Shown here: piece after piece, positions 39,903 to 48,679 of the stretch
Layout of the letters: every line of letters begins with the position of its first letter
How positions within the stretch are numbered: position 1 is the stretch's first letter
Source: UBA6107 sp964459385
GTDB lineage: Bacteria > Chloroflexota > Anaerolineae > Anaerolineales > Anaerolineaceae
Assembly: GCA_964459385.1 (NCBI GenBank)
Contig: CAYWLG010000007.1
Location: 124,001 to 188,000 of the forward strand
Direction: 5' to 3'
Length of the DNA stretch: 64,000 bases
The notes under the pieces: model-generated
The model's database searches: none
The model's input: only the letters and a program-made list of their open reading frames with translations
Told to the model about the DNA's origin: nothing
Position numbers and translations under genes: made by a program

Positions 39903-41450
39903 TTAATTCCTGACAGCAGCTCGTTTCTTGGCCCAATCATAGATCAGGCCACCCGCCAAAATGAGAAACGAAATCATCCCGATCAAGAGGATCATCGTCA
40001 GGAAGGGAAGCTGGGTGCCGATTCCGGCCACATACCGGTTCAGATAATAATTGCCAAAGAAGAGTAAAAACACCACGGTCACGGCCACCCAACGCCAGAA
40101 CCAGGCGCTTTTGGTGCGCAAGAAGTGATCGCAGGCCCAGGCAACGACGATGCTCATGAAGGGGAGCAGCATATAGCGATAGCGTGGGTTATCCCACAGG
40201 TCGCCGCCGCCGCGTGCCGACGAGACGATCATCCAGACAGCAAAGATCAGCGAGAGAACATGGAAGAGCACTTCCTGCTTCTTTTTCACATTCTTCCAGG
40301 TGGCGGTTAAGCCATAGAGCAAATAAGGAACGACGCACCACCAGCCCAGGCTGCGCAAAATGCCTAAAGTTGTCCAAAAAGGAATAGAAGGCTCAAAAAT
40401 GGCCGCGGGCAAAAGCGGTTGGGTGAGCCCGTAAACGGTCGTGAAGGGGATGGCCCATTTCTTTTTCCCGATCTGTTTCATGAGTTCCGTGATCCAGCCT
40501 GAATTCGTTTGGGTGACAAAGGACTCATAATAGAGGGTATCTTTGAGCCATAACCAACCGGCAAACAGTGTTACAACCGCCAGCAGGGCCAACAAAATGT
40601 AGCCAAAATAGCGCCGTGAGAAATCTTTTTGTTCCATCGTCCATTCGAGCAGGAAGATGCCCAGCAAGATCACCGCATAAATGCCGGCAGCCGGCAAAGA
40701 GAACAGGGCCATCACGGCGATCGCTGCTGCACCCAGCACTGCCGAGCGAATGGGTTTTTCTTTCCAGCCTAAAATGGCCCAGAAGGCAAAACAGCCCAGC
40801 CCGATGATGAAGGGTTCGCGCATTTGTGAACTGCCCAAAATAACGCTGTCGGGGAAGAGTGCCAGGGTCCAGGCCGCGTAAAGCGCGATGCGCGCCGACC
40901 AACGTTTTTGCACCGCCGACCACAAGAAGGCTACCCCGGCCGTCATGACCAGCATGGCGAGCAGAGAAAGCAAGAGCGGACGAGCGGCATCGGGGCTGAG
41001 CGTGCGGTAAACGAGGGAACTGAAGAAGAGCAAGCCCCCGTACTGGTCACTTAAATCTAGTTGGGTAAAGGCGCTCAACAGGGGACGGCCACTCTGTGCC
41101 AGCTCGAACGATGCCGTGTCGCGGTTAAAGGCATCAGAATACAGAAAGCCGGCCTGGTTCATGGGACTGTCGGCGTAGCCAAGGTGGGGCAAAGCCGCAT
41201 AGACGAACACCGCCACGATGAGGCGGATGGCAAAGGCAGTGACCATCAAGATTGCCAGGGTGCGCGAAGCGCCTAATTTTCGCCATAACTGGATGAGCAG
41301 GAAGAGGGCCGGAATCGCCAGCGATTCCACTGCCAGAAAGCCGACCCAGAACTCGCCTTTCGAAAAAGCGGCCAGCAAGATGGCGAGGCCGGTGGCGGCG
41401 AGGAAAGAATAAAGCAGGTCATTGACCCAGGCGGGGAATCTTTTAATCAC
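39903..41450 (-). CDS. Polytopic membrane protein, polymerase/GT-C-like
   Basis: A 515-residue protein with about twelve hydrophobic segments and several larger outer loops, including ADSPMNQAGFLYSDAFNRDT and GGGDLWDNPRYRYMLLP. The latter, with an Arg-Tyr-Arg near the C-terminus, is reminiscent of GT-C enzymes and O-antigen polymerases. No clear single-family motif is seen. The position after a GT4, flippase and UDP-sugar genes suggests it polymerises or transfers glycan units. Three nt separate its start from the next gene's stop. Confidence 0.6.
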   Translation of the reverse strand: MIKRFPAWVNDLLYSFLAATGLAILLAAFSKGEFWVGFLAVESLAIPALFLLIQLWRKLGASRTLAILMVTAFAIRLIVAVFVYAALPHLGYADSPMNQAGFLYSDAFNRDTASFELAQSGRPLLSAFTQLDLSDQYGGLLFFSSLVYRTLSPDAARPLLLSLLAMLVMTAGVAFLWSAVQKRWSARIALYAAWTLALFPDSVILGSSQMREPFIIGLGCFAFWAILGWKEKPIRSAVLGAAAIAVMALFSLPAAGIYAVILLGIFLLEWTMEQKDFSRRYFGYILLALLAVVTLFAGWLWLKDTLYYESFVTQTNSGWITELMKQIGKKKWAIPFTTVYGLTQPLLPAAIFEPSIPFWTTLGILRSLGWWCVVPYLLYGLTATWKNVKKKQEVLFHVLSLIFAVWMIVSSARGGGDLWDNPRYRYMLLPFMSIVVAWACDHFLRTKSAWFWRWVAVTVVFLLFFGNYYLNRYVAGIGTQLPFLTMILLIGMISFLILAGGLIYDWAKKRAAVRN

Positions 41451-41453
41451 GGG

Positions 41454-42593
41454 CTACTCCATTTGGCGCTGCGAAAACTTTTCCAGGATCGAACGCATCC
41501 GCTGCTTCCACGAATATTGTGCGGCATCCTTCTTTGCCTGCGCAGCCAGGCGCTGGCGAAGCGGTACGTCATTCATCAGGCGGGCGAATTGACTTACCAA
41601 CATTGTGCTCTCTTCGGGCGGATAAAAGAGCGCGTTGTCGTCATTTAATACTTCATGCAGCACGGGCAGGTCGGCGGTGAGAATGGCCCTGCCGCTGGCA
41701 AGGTATTCAAACAGCTTCATGGGGCTGGTCACCTGGGCGATGTCTCCGCCGCTGTTGCCGGCCACTTTGTTCTTGTAGGGCATCAAGAGCACGTCCGCGC
41801 CGGCCTGGTAGAGCGGCAACTGGCTGTTGGCTACGTAAGCGGTGAGGGTCACATTGTTTACATCGTCTGCGATCAATTTTTGCTGCCAATTTTCCACCTG
41901 AGCGGGCTTGCCGCCTACCCAGACAAAGTGAACCATAGGGAAGTGCTTGGCCAGTTCAAAGAGATTTTCAATGCCGCGGCCGGGGAAAAATCCGCCCGAG
42001 TAAAGGGCAGTGAAACGCTCCGGCCAGCCCAGGGCTTGTCTGGCAGCCGGTGCATCGGGCAGATCGGCAAAGCGTTCCAGGTCCACTCCATCGGGGGCGA
42101 TGCAGGTCTCGGCGGGCGAGTGGGTGAGTGAGAGGCTGTTCTCGATCAGGCGCTGCAAGGCGCGGGTGATGAAAACGGTGAGCTTTTTGCCTCGCGCACG
42201 AACGTAACGCTGGTAAAGCCACGGGCTGAAACGCCCCCCTGGCAGTTCGTGCATTTCGAGGACGACCGGCAGATCACGCCGCTGGGCAAAGAGCGCCACC
42301 CAGATCAGACGGGTGTAGACCAGATCGACATTTTCTTTTTTGGCAACAGAAACGGCCTGCCAGGCGAAATCGAGCTTGCGCAGCGAGGGGGTGGCTTTCA
42401 GCCAGCGAATGTCAAAGGTGGCCTCCAGACCGTACTGCTGCTTGAGCTGTTCAAAAGGGGTAGGCTGCCCGGAGGGGACGAAGAGACTGACCTGGTGGCC
42501 GAGCTGCGTCAGCGCCTGGCTCACCTTCATGACCTGCACACTGTTGGCGGTTTCAGAAGGGAGGGTGGAGGGCGCAATGCAGGCGATCTTCAT
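41454..42593 (-). CDS. Glycosyltransferase family 4
   Basis: A 379-residue GT-B glycosyltransferase. N-terminal MKIACIAPSTLPSETANSVQ and QALTQLGHQVSLFVP are donor/acceptor Rossmann parts, and ALYSGGFFPGRGIENLFELA, VLLMPYKNK and SPMKLFEYLASGRAILTADLP are the C-terminal donor site with the E-x7-E-like pair. It adds a sugar from a nucleotide sugar onto a growing glycan in the cytoplasm. It overlaps the flippase gene by 4 nt. Confidence 0.92.
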   Translation of the reverse strand: MKIACIAPSTLPSETANSVQVMKVSQALTQLGHQVSLFVPSGQPTPFEQLKQQYGLEATFDIRWLKATPSLRKLDFAWQAVSVAKKENVDLVYTRLIWVALFAQRRDLPVVLEMHELPGGRFSPWLYQRYVRARGKKLTVFITRALQRLIENSLSLTHSPAETCIAPDGVDLERFADLPDAPAARQALGWPERFTALYSGGFFPGRGIENLFELAKHFPMVHFVWVGGKPAQVENWQQKLIADDVNNVTLTAYVANSQLPLYQAGADVLLMPYKNKVAGNSGGDIAQVTSPMKLFEYLASGRAILTADLPVLHEVLNDDNALFYPPEESTMLVSQFARLMNDVPLRQRLAAQAKKDAAQYSWKQRMRSILEKFSQRQME

Positions 42594-43951
42594 GCGGCCG
42601 CCTCTGCGTTTTCAACGTCGAGACGTTCATTCTTGCGAATCAGGTGATAGCCAATCGCCACCATGATCGCGACCGTCAGGGCAAAGTTGCCCGAAAGCAG
42701 CCAGGCCTCGGCCGCGATGCCGAAGGGTGGCACCACCACAAAGGCCAGCGCCGTTTTGAGCACGGCTGCCCCAAACAAAATGTAAAGCGGAATATTGGCT
42801 TTACCGAAAGATAGCAGCAGAGTGCGGTTCCAGTAAAAGATATTGGAAATGCCGTATCCCACCAGCAGAATCATCATGGTGGGGTAGGCCGGAACAAATT
42901 GCTGTCCGAAAAGGGAAAGTATCCACGGGCCGAAGAACAGCATGGCGAGCGTGAAGAGGATCGTCCAGGAACCGGAGATGAGGGTAACCCGGCGCAGCAG
43001 TTGACGCAATTCCTGCCATTTGCGCTGGGCAATGGTCTTGGTCATTTCAGGGAAGGTAGTATTGATGAACTGCGAAACCGGGATCATCAAGGGCTCTGTA
43101 ATACTGGTGGCAATTTTATACAGCGCGACTGCACGGGTATCGAGCAATAATCCAATCAGTAATGGTTCCGAGCCACTGACAAGCATTTTAACTGTACCGC
43201 TGAGGTTGGTGCTTACGGTGAAAGCCACCATTTCTTTCACTGAGGAAATAACCGAGAAAGGTGCTTTCCACCAATTGCCGCCTAATTTCTGGTGCAGCGC
43301 AATTAGAGCAGCGACAACAGACCCGATCCCCGTGATGAATTTGCCGATCAGATAAGCCCAAAGCACGAATAAAATGGACCCATGTGCCAAAAAAGCCACA
43401 CCGATCAACCCAGCAGTGACGATGCTCTGTGTCAGATTGATCACTGCCTGAATTTTATAACGGTTGGTAACCTGCAAGATACCTGTAGAAGATTCGTTGC
43501 AAAGGTTGGCTAAAATGAACAGGCCATACAACTGAAACAGGGCGGTGGTAGTGGGGTTTTTAGCGAAATAGTTGGTACCAATGGGAATGACCAGCAGAAA
43601 AACCCCGTAAGTTATCAACGAAGTAAAACTTTCAGTAAGCAGGGCGGCTTTGGCAACTGCACCCGCTTTAACGTAATCTTTTTTGACCAATTCCTTCCCC
43701 ATGAACTGAATGACGAATTCGCCCATGCGAAAAGAAAAGAGCCGGTTGACGTTGGTGGCAAAACTCATTACCACTGCTATCAGCCCGTACAAGTTAGCCC
43801 CAAGCAAATTGGTGGCAAGAAAGCTCTGTCCCATCGCCAGCACCATGCCGATGGCTTGTGAGCTAAAGAGGTAGCTGGTGTTACGAAGAACGCGCTTGAG
43901 CAGAACGTCTTCTTTGATCAGGTTGAGGAGTTTTTGAAACCACGATTTCAT
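42590..43951 (-). CDS. Polysaccharide flippase (Wzx/MATE-like)
   Basis: A 453-residue protein with about twelve to fourteen hydrophobic segments. NTSYLFSSQAIGMVLAMGQS at the N-terminus is typical of MOP-superfamily flippases that move undecaprenyl-linked glycans to the outer face. Met 43951 overlaps the stop of the epimerase gene (ATGA). Together with the polymerase-like protein it points to a Wzx/Wzy-type pathway. Confidence 0.88.
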   Translation of the reverse strand: MKSWFQKLLNLIKEDVLLKRVLRNTSYLFSSQAIGMVLAMGQSFLATNLLGANLYGLIAVVMSFATNVNRLFSFRMGEFVIQFMGKELVKKDYVKAGAVAKAALLTESFTSLITYGVFLLVIPIGTNYFAKNPTTTALFQLYGLFILANLCNESSTGILQVTNRYKIQAVINLTQSIVTAGLIGVAFLAHGSILFVLWAYLIGKFITGIGSVVAALIALHQKLGGNWWKAPFSVISSVKEMVAFTVSTNLSGTVKMLVSGSEPLLIGLLLDTRAVALYKIATSITEPLMIPVSQFINTTFPEMTKTIAQRKWQELRQLLRRVTLISGSWTILFTLAMLFFGPWILSLFGQQFVPAYPTMMILLVGYGISNIFYWNRTLLLSFGKANIPLYILFGAAVLKTALAFVVVPPFGIAAEAWLLSGNFALTVAIMVAIGYHLIRKNERLDVENAEAAA

Positions 43952-44925
43952 GGAATGAGAATTTGGCTGGCCCAACTGCGGTTATCGAGATACCACTTGA
44001 CCAGCGCATCCAGCCCTTCATCGAGCGAAACCAGCGGTTCCCAATTGAGCACGCGGCGGGCTTTTTCAACGTTGGCCCAATTGGCGTCCGCATCTACGGG
44101 GTTTTTGGCAATGTATTCGATGTTCGCCTTCACCCCCAGACGGGTTTCCAGCTTGTGCAGCAGTTCGTTGATGGTGACGGTTTCGTGTCCACCGAGGTTG
44201 ATGATTTCATAGCCGAGCGGCTTAAGGCCCATCAAGACACCGCGGGCGATGTCTTCGAGATAGGTGAAGCCGCGCATCTGCTCACCGTCGCCGGTCACTT
44301 TCACCGGGTTGCCCTCTGCCAGCCAGCGGGTGAAGCGGAACATGGCCATATCGGGGCGCCCGGCCGGGCCGTACACCGTGAAAAAGCGGAAGACGGTGGT
44401 GTCGATGCCAAAAAGATAATGATAAGTGTAGGCCATGACCTCGGCAGCTTTTTTGCTGGCAGCGTAGATCTGCAGGGGATGGCTGGAATCGGCCTCTTCG
44501 GGGGTGGGCAATGGGGCACCAGTGCCATAAATGCTGGAAGTGGAGGCCAGCACCAGTTTTTGAATGTTATTTTTCTTGATGTATTCGAGCAGGTTCAGCA
44601 CACCATTGGTGTTGGTCTGCAAATAGACTTCGGGAATTTCCATGGCCTGACGCACGCCAGGGCGGGCGGCCAGGTTGATGACGGCTTCAATTTTTGGATA
44701 TTTGACTGCCAGTTCACTGTAAAGCTCGGTACGGCAAATGTCATCGTGCAAAAAGGTGAAGCCAGAACGACCTTCAAACTGCTGCAAACGCCACTGTTTG
44801 AGGCGCACGTCGTAAGCGTCGTTCAGGTTATCCACGCCGATCACTTGATGCCCCTGTTCCAGCAGCATCTCGATCACCCGGTGGGCGATAAAGCCGGCAG
44901 CCCCCGTGACCAGATATTGTGCCAT
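43948..44925 (-). CDS. NAD-dependent nucleotide-sugar epimerase (UDP-glucuronate 4-epimerase-like)
   Basis: A 325-residue extended SDR epimerase. TGAAGFIAHRVIEMLL is the Gly-rich NAD loop, ASTSSIYGTG and YAASKKAAE hold the catalytic Ser and Tyr-x3-Lys, and FRFFTVYGPAGRPDMAMFRF matches UDP-glucuronate epimerases. It acts directly after the UDP-sugar dehydrogenase, which would make UDP-uronic acid. Stop and start codons overlap with neighbours on both sides. Confidence 0.9.
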   Translation of the reverse strand: MAQYLVTGAAGFIAHRVIEMLLEQGHQVIGVDNLNDAYDVRLKQWRLQQFEGRSGFTFLHDDICRTELYSELAVKYPKIEAVINLAARPGVRQAMEIPEVYLQTNTNGVLNLLEYIKKNNIQKLVLASTSSIYGTGAPLPTPEEADSSHPLQIYAASKKAAEVMAYTYHYLFGIDTTVFRFFTVYGPAGRPDMAMFRFTRWLAEGNPVKVTGDGEQMRGFTYLEDIARGVLMGLKPLGYEIINLGGHETVTINELLHKLETRLGVKANIEYIAKNPVDADANWANVEKARRVLNWEPLVSLDEGLDALVKWYLDNRSWASQILIP

Positions 44926-46241
44926 CAGAGCCTCACCACTTTGGGATTCTTGGCGCCGAGCTTGCCCAGTGCATTGCGGGTATCCACGATCAATTTGGCG
45001 TTGGCAAGGATGGCCGGGTAATCGTAGACCTTGTGGTTGGTAACGATGACCACGCAGTCGGCATCCTTCACCTCGGCATCCAGGTCTTTGATGGATTCGA
45101 TCTGCCAGCCTTCGTGTTTGACCAGCGGAATGTAGGGATCGTGGTACTCCACATTGGCGCCCTTGGCCTGGAGCAGACGAACCACATCAATGGAGGGGGA
45201 TTCGCGCACGTCGTCGATATCGGGTTTGTAGGCCATGCCCAGCACCAGTACCTTTGAACCCTTGAGCGGTTTGGCGTGCATATTGAGGGCGTCCTGCACC
45301 TTGGTGACGGCAAAACGCGGCATGGAGGTGTTGATCTCGGAGGCCAGGTCAATGAAGCGGGCAGTGTAGTTCAGCGAGCGCAGCTTCCAGGACAGGTAAA
45401 GCGGGTCAATGGGAATGCAGTGACCGCCCAGACCGGGGCCGGGTTGGAACTTCATAAAGCCGAACGGTTTGGTGGCGGCAGCATCGATCACTTCCCACAC
45501 GTCCACACCGAGGCGGTCGCACATGAGGGCCAGTTCGTTGACAAAGCCGATGTTGATCATGCGGAAGGTGTTTTCGAGCAGCTTGGCCATCTCGGCCACT
45601 TCCGTGGAAGAAACGGGCACCACCGTGTCGAGCGCCTGCGCATACCAGGCGGCTGAGACTTCGGTGCATTTCTCGGTCATGCCGCCGATCACTTTGGGGG
45701 TGTTCTTGGTCGTCCAGTCGGTGCGGCCGGGGTCTACGCGTTCGGGCGAGAAGGCCACGAAGAGCTCTTCGCCGATCTTGAGGTTGGTCTTTTCGGTCAG
45801 GGTGGGCAGCACCAGCTCACGGGTGGTGCCGGGGTAGGTGCTCGATTCGAGCACGACCACCATGCCGGGATGCACATAAGGGGCAATGCCTTCGGCCGCG
45901 CTGACGATGAATGAAAGATCGGGGTCACCAGTCTGACGCAGCGGGGTGGGGACGCAAATGGCCACGGCATCGATGTCTTTGAGCACCGAATAATCGGTAG
46001 TGCCGCTCAGTTTGCCGGCCTTGACCAGCCTAGCCACTTTCTCGGAGGGCACATCCATGATGTAGCTCTCACAGTTGTTGATCATTTCCATTTTCTCTTT
46101 AACAGGGTCAATGCCGGTGACGGTAAAGCCGGCCTCGGCAAAGACGGTAGAAAATGGCAGGCCTACATAGCCCATACCCAGCACGGCCACACGGGCGGTC
46201 TTGTTCTTAAATTTTTCGATCAGAGTAGTTGAAAAATCCAT
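44925..46241 (-). CDS. UDP-sugar 6-dehydrogenase (nucleotide-sugar dehydrogenase)
   Basis: A 438-residue dehydrogenase. VAVLGMGYVGLPFSTVFAE is the NAD site, PTPLRQTGDPDLSF and SSTYPGTTREL follow, GPGLGGHCIPIDPLYLSWK contains the catalytic Cys, and KVLVLGMAYKPDIDDVRESP is the C-terminal domain. GGHCIPIDPLYL resembles WbpA/WecC-type enzymes that make UDP-N-acetyl-hexosaminuronic acid. Precise substrate not decided. First gene of the glycan block; the stop overlaps the epimerase start by 1 nt. Confidence 0.92.
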   Translation of the reverse strand: MDFSTTLIEKFKNKTARVAVLGMGYVGLPFSTVFAEAGFTVTGIDPVKEKMEMINNCESYIMDVPSEKVARLVKAGKLSGTTDYSVLKDIDAVAICVPTPLRQTGDPDLSFIVSAAEGIAPYVHPGMVVVLESSTYPGTTRELVLPTLTEKTNLKIGEELFVAFSPERVDPGRTDWTTKNTPKVIGGMTEKCTEVSAAWYAQALDTVVPVSSTEVAEMAKLLENTFRMINIGFVNELALMCDRLGVDVWEVIDAAATKPFGFMKFQPGPGLGGHCIPIDPLYLSWKLRSLNYTARFIDLASEINTSMPRFAVTKVQDALNMHAKPLKGSKVLVLGMAYKPDIDDVRESPSIDVVRLLQAKGANVEYHDPYIPLVKHEGWQIESIKDLDAEVKDADCVVIVTNHKVYDYPAILANAKLIVDTRNALGKLGAKNPKVVRL

Positions 46242-46256
46242 AGTTCACCTGAGAAA

Positions 46257-46913
46257 TTAGAAGAGGCTCAATTGCTCGGCGGGGCCTTCATCGGGTTTGG
46301 CCGGGGCATCTTCGCTTGGAGTTAGATCGGTTACTGCTTTCTTGACCTGGTGCTTCTTCATCTGCTGCAACGATTGGGGCAGGGTCTTGAAATCTTCGAT
46401 GACCAACGGTTTTAAAGAAGGCTGGTGCAGCGCGGCAGACGGGTGAAACATGGGCACGATCATGCGATCATTGACCATGCAGGCCTGCCCGTGAATTTCG
46501 CTGATCTTGGCGTTGGGCAAGAACTTGCCCATCGAAAAGCGGCCCAGGGTGACGATAACGCAGGGGTCAATGGCTTCGATCTGCTTATCGAGGTAACCTG
46601 CACAGGCGCTCAACTCTTCGGGCAGCGGATCGCGGTTGCTGGGAGGGCGGCATTTGACCACGTTGCAGATGAAAACCTCGCTGCGCTTGAGCCCGGCGAT
46701 TTCGAGCAGTTCGTCCAAAAACTTGCCGGCCTGGCCCACAAAGGGGCGCCCTTCTTCGTTTTCGTAAAAGCCGGGGCCTTCGCCAATGAACATGATCTCA
46801 GAATTGGCCGGCCCTTCACCCGAAACGGCGTTTTTACGCGAGTAATGCAAGGCGCATTTCTCGCAGGTTTTTACCTGATCGGCTACAGTGTTGAGCGTTT
46901 CTTGTGAATTCAT
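46257..46913 (-). CDS. Uracil-DNA glycosylase, family 4, with C-terminal clamp-binding motif
   Basis: A 218-residue Fe-S uracil-DNA glycosylase removing uracil from DNA. CEKCALHYSR (Cys at about 17 and 20) and CRPPSNRDPLPEELSAC supply the four cluster Cys. MFIGEGPG and GRPFVGQAGKFLDELL form the active site, and MFHPSAAL is motif B. The protein ends in QLSLF, the canonical beta-clamp-binding pentapeptide, after a flexible acidic linker. That end is about 40 residues beyond the catalytic core. Shine-Dalgarno GGAG lies upstream. Confidence 0.92.
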   Translation of the reverse strand: MNSQETLNTVADQVKTCEKCALHYSRKNAVSGEGPANSEIMFIGEGPGFYENEEGRPFVGQAGKFLDELLEIAGLKRSEVFICNVVKCRPPSNRDPLPEELSACAGYLDKQIEAIDPCVIVTLGRFSMGKFLPNAKISEIHGQACMVNDRMIVPMFHPSAALHQPSLKPLVIEDFKTLPQSLQQMKKHQVKKAVTDLTPSEDAPAKPDEGPAEQLSLF

Positions 46914-46956
46914 CGACGAGATCTCCTTTTTTGGAGTTCCAATCTTCTATTTTACC

Positions 46957-47466
46957 TTACCCGTGCGAATCGAACAGGGCAGGATCGATGGGCTGCAAAC
47001 TCATCAAAAGGGCATCTTCATTATTGTCCTGGTAGTAGCGGGGGCGAACGCCATCCATGTGGTAACCCAGGCTTTGATAAAGGGCCTGAGCCGCCAGATT
47101 GCTGCGGCGCACCTCTAAAAATGAAACAACCGCGCCTTCACGAGTGGCTGCGCTCAGGCCATGCAGCATCAGTTTGCGGCCAATGGCGCGGCGACGGTAA
47201 TTCGTGTCGGTCGCAAGGGTGGCGATATGCAGTTCGTCCACGATCAACCAGGTGACCAGCAGGCCAACGATTGGGGCCGGGGTATTCTGACCGACGAGTT
47301 CGGCCACCCAGCAGCGCGAAGCGGCATTCTCTTTGACCTCAAACACAAAGGAAGAACGCGGCCAGGGCAGGCTAAACGAAGCGTGATCGATCTCGACCAC
47401 CCGGTCAATATCGTCCAGTTGCATTTTTCGAATGTGAACGGCAAGATCGTTCTCAGGTTGGCTCAA
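46957..47466 (-). CDS. rimI: Ribosomal-protein-alanine N-acetyltransferase-like GNAT
   Basis: A 169-residue GNAT acetyltransferase. HASFSLPWPRSSFVFEV near residue 28 and LEVRRSNLAAQALYQSLGYHMDGVRPRYY are the RimI family signature; the acetyl-CoA loop is NYRRRAIGRKLM (R-x-x-x-I-G-like). RimI acetylates the N-terminal Ala of ribosomal protein S18. Next to tsaB it forms the common tsaE-tsaB-rimI arrangement. It overlaps tsaB by 4 nt. Confidence 0.9.
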   Translation of the reverse strand: MSQPENDLAVHIRKMQLDDIDRVVEIDHASFSLPWPRSSFVFEVKENAASRCWVAELVGQNTPAPIVGLLVTWLIVDELHIATLATDTNYRRRAIGRKLMLHGLSAATREGAVVSFLEVRRSNLAAQALYQSLGYHMDGVRPRYYQDNNEDALLMSLQPIDPALFDSHG

Positions 47467-48131
47467 TCGGGGATGGCCTCAGCAACATGCAGGTAGATCG
47501 GTGCCAGCGAGATGGGCTCATCCTGCTCGCCCGCCTGGAATCGTTTCCAGGCCAGCTCGGCCAGCATGCCGGGGTGGCGCAGACAGTGTGCTGGGGAAGC
47601 CACGATGGCGTTCTTCCACTTGCGGCTCAGGGTTTGGCGTTCTTCGGCATCAAACTCGCCGACGATGTAGGTGGGTTGTGAGATCTGTGCCGACAGGTCT
47701 TCGGCACTGACAATGGTCGCCTCGCCCTGGCTGACCCACTGGCCGTCGAGGTTCTCATACCAGGCCACTGCCAGACGTCCGCGTCCGGCGGGTAAAACGG
47801 CCGCCATCGGCATTTCGAGAAGGGGTTGGCCAGCGGCCAAATAATCGAGGGTAGGGATGCCCAACAGGGGAATCTTAAGAGAGAGGGCCATGCCTTTGGC
47901 CAACGCCAAACCAATGCGCAGACTGGTGAATGAGCCCGGACCCAGCCCGCAGGCAATGGCTTGCAGGTCGGTGGGTTTGACCGAGCAGTGTTTCATCAGA
48001 TCGTCCACGGCCGGGGCAAGCTCAACCGTGTGATGGGTTTTCGTTTGCCAGATCATTTCACCGGCCACCTGAACACCGTCATAGAGAGCCAGGCCGATGG
48101 TTTGCGTGGAAGTATCCACGGCTAAAAGCAT
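47463..48131 (-). CDS. tsaB: tRNA threonylcarbamoyladenosine biosynthesis protein TsaB
   Basis: A 222-residue TsaB, part of the complex that makes t6A37 in ANN-decoding tRNAs. LLAVDTSTQTIGLALYD at the N-terminus is the ASKHA phosphate-1 motif; ACGLGPGSFTSLRIGLALAKGMA is diagnostic of TsaB; PAGRGRLAVAWYE follows. It sits between tsaE and rimI with a gap of 2 nt and an overlap of 4 nt. tsaD is not in the window. Confidence 0.94.
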   Translation of the reverse strand: MLLAVDTSTQTIGLALYDGVQVAGEMIWQTKTHHTVELAPAVDDLMKHCSVKPTDLQAIACGLGPGSFTSLRIGLALAKGMALSLKIPLLGIPTLDYLAAGQPLLEMPMAAVLPAGRGRLAVAWYENLDGQWVSQGEATIVSAEDLSAQISQPTYIVGEFDAEERQTLSRKWKNAIVASPAHCLRHPGMLAELAWKRFQAGEQDEPISLAPIYLHVAEAIPD

Positions 48132-48133
48132 AA

Positions 48134-48628
48134 TTAACCTCCAAAAGCCGCGCGTTTTAATTCGCCGGCCATTGCTTCATATCGTTTTCCGTGCGGGAAG
48201 AAAGCCATGCTGCGTTGTTCCTCATTGACATAGGCAAGCTGCACTTCGAGATGATCTTGCGGCAGGGCCGACTGGATGCGCTCCGCCCATTCCACCAACA
48301 GGGCCCCACTGCGCATCATTTCTTCCAGATCGAGGTCTTCGGCTTCCAGCGCCGATTGGATGCGGTAAGCGTCCATGTGATGGATGAGAGCGCCATCGGG
48401 GCGGCGATAAACGTTGACCAGCACGAAAGTGGGACTGGAAACCTCATCGGTGGAACCCCAACCCTGCGCGATGCCCTGCACAAAGGTGGTTTTGCCGGCA
48501 CCGAGATCGCCATGCAGGGCCAGTACATCGCCACTTTTGAGCATGGCACCCAGGCGCATGCCCAAACGACGCGTCTGCTCGGGTGCACGGCTGATGAAGT
48601 CGAAACTGTTGGCTGAATAGATCGGCAT
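48134..48628 (-). CDS. tsaE: tRNA threonylcarbamoyladenosine biosynthesis ATPase TsaE
   Basis: A 164-residue TsaE. The Walker A motif is LHGDLGAGKTTFVQGIAQGW at about residues 38-57; SSPTFVLVNVY and HHMDAYRI follow, and LLVEWAERI is Walker B-like with the acidic residue. It powers t6A synthesis with TsaB and TsaD. A promoter (TTGCCC, 17 nt, TATAAT) lies immediately upstream, with only 9 nt between the -10 and the ATG, and no Shine-Dalgarno. Confidence 0.94.
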   Translation of the reverse strand: MPIYSANSFDFISRAPEQTRRLGMRLGAMLKSGDVLALHGDLGAGKTTFVQGIAQGWGSTDEVSSPTFVLVNVYRRPDGALIHHMDAYRIQSALEAEDLDLEEMMRSGALLVEWAERIQSALPQDHLEVQLAYVNEEQRSMAFFPHGKRYEAMAGELKRAAFGG

Positions 48629-48637
48629 AGTGAGTAA

Positions 48638-48666
48638 ATTATAAGTCAGAGCAGAGGCCGGGGCAA
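48638..48666 (-). promoter_or_regulatory. Promoter of tsaE-tsaB-rimI
   Basis: Minus strand TTGCCC (48661-48666), 17-nt spacer, TATAAT (48638-48643), 9 nt before the tsaE ATG. The leader would be 0-3 nt. Confidence 0.6.
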
Positions 48667-48679
48667 GCAGGCAGTGCTT

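Noticed and set aside
43963..45021. Long + strand frame of 352 codons opposite the epimerase gene
   Set aside because: Antisense shadow; the epimerase on the other strand has all catalytic motifs.
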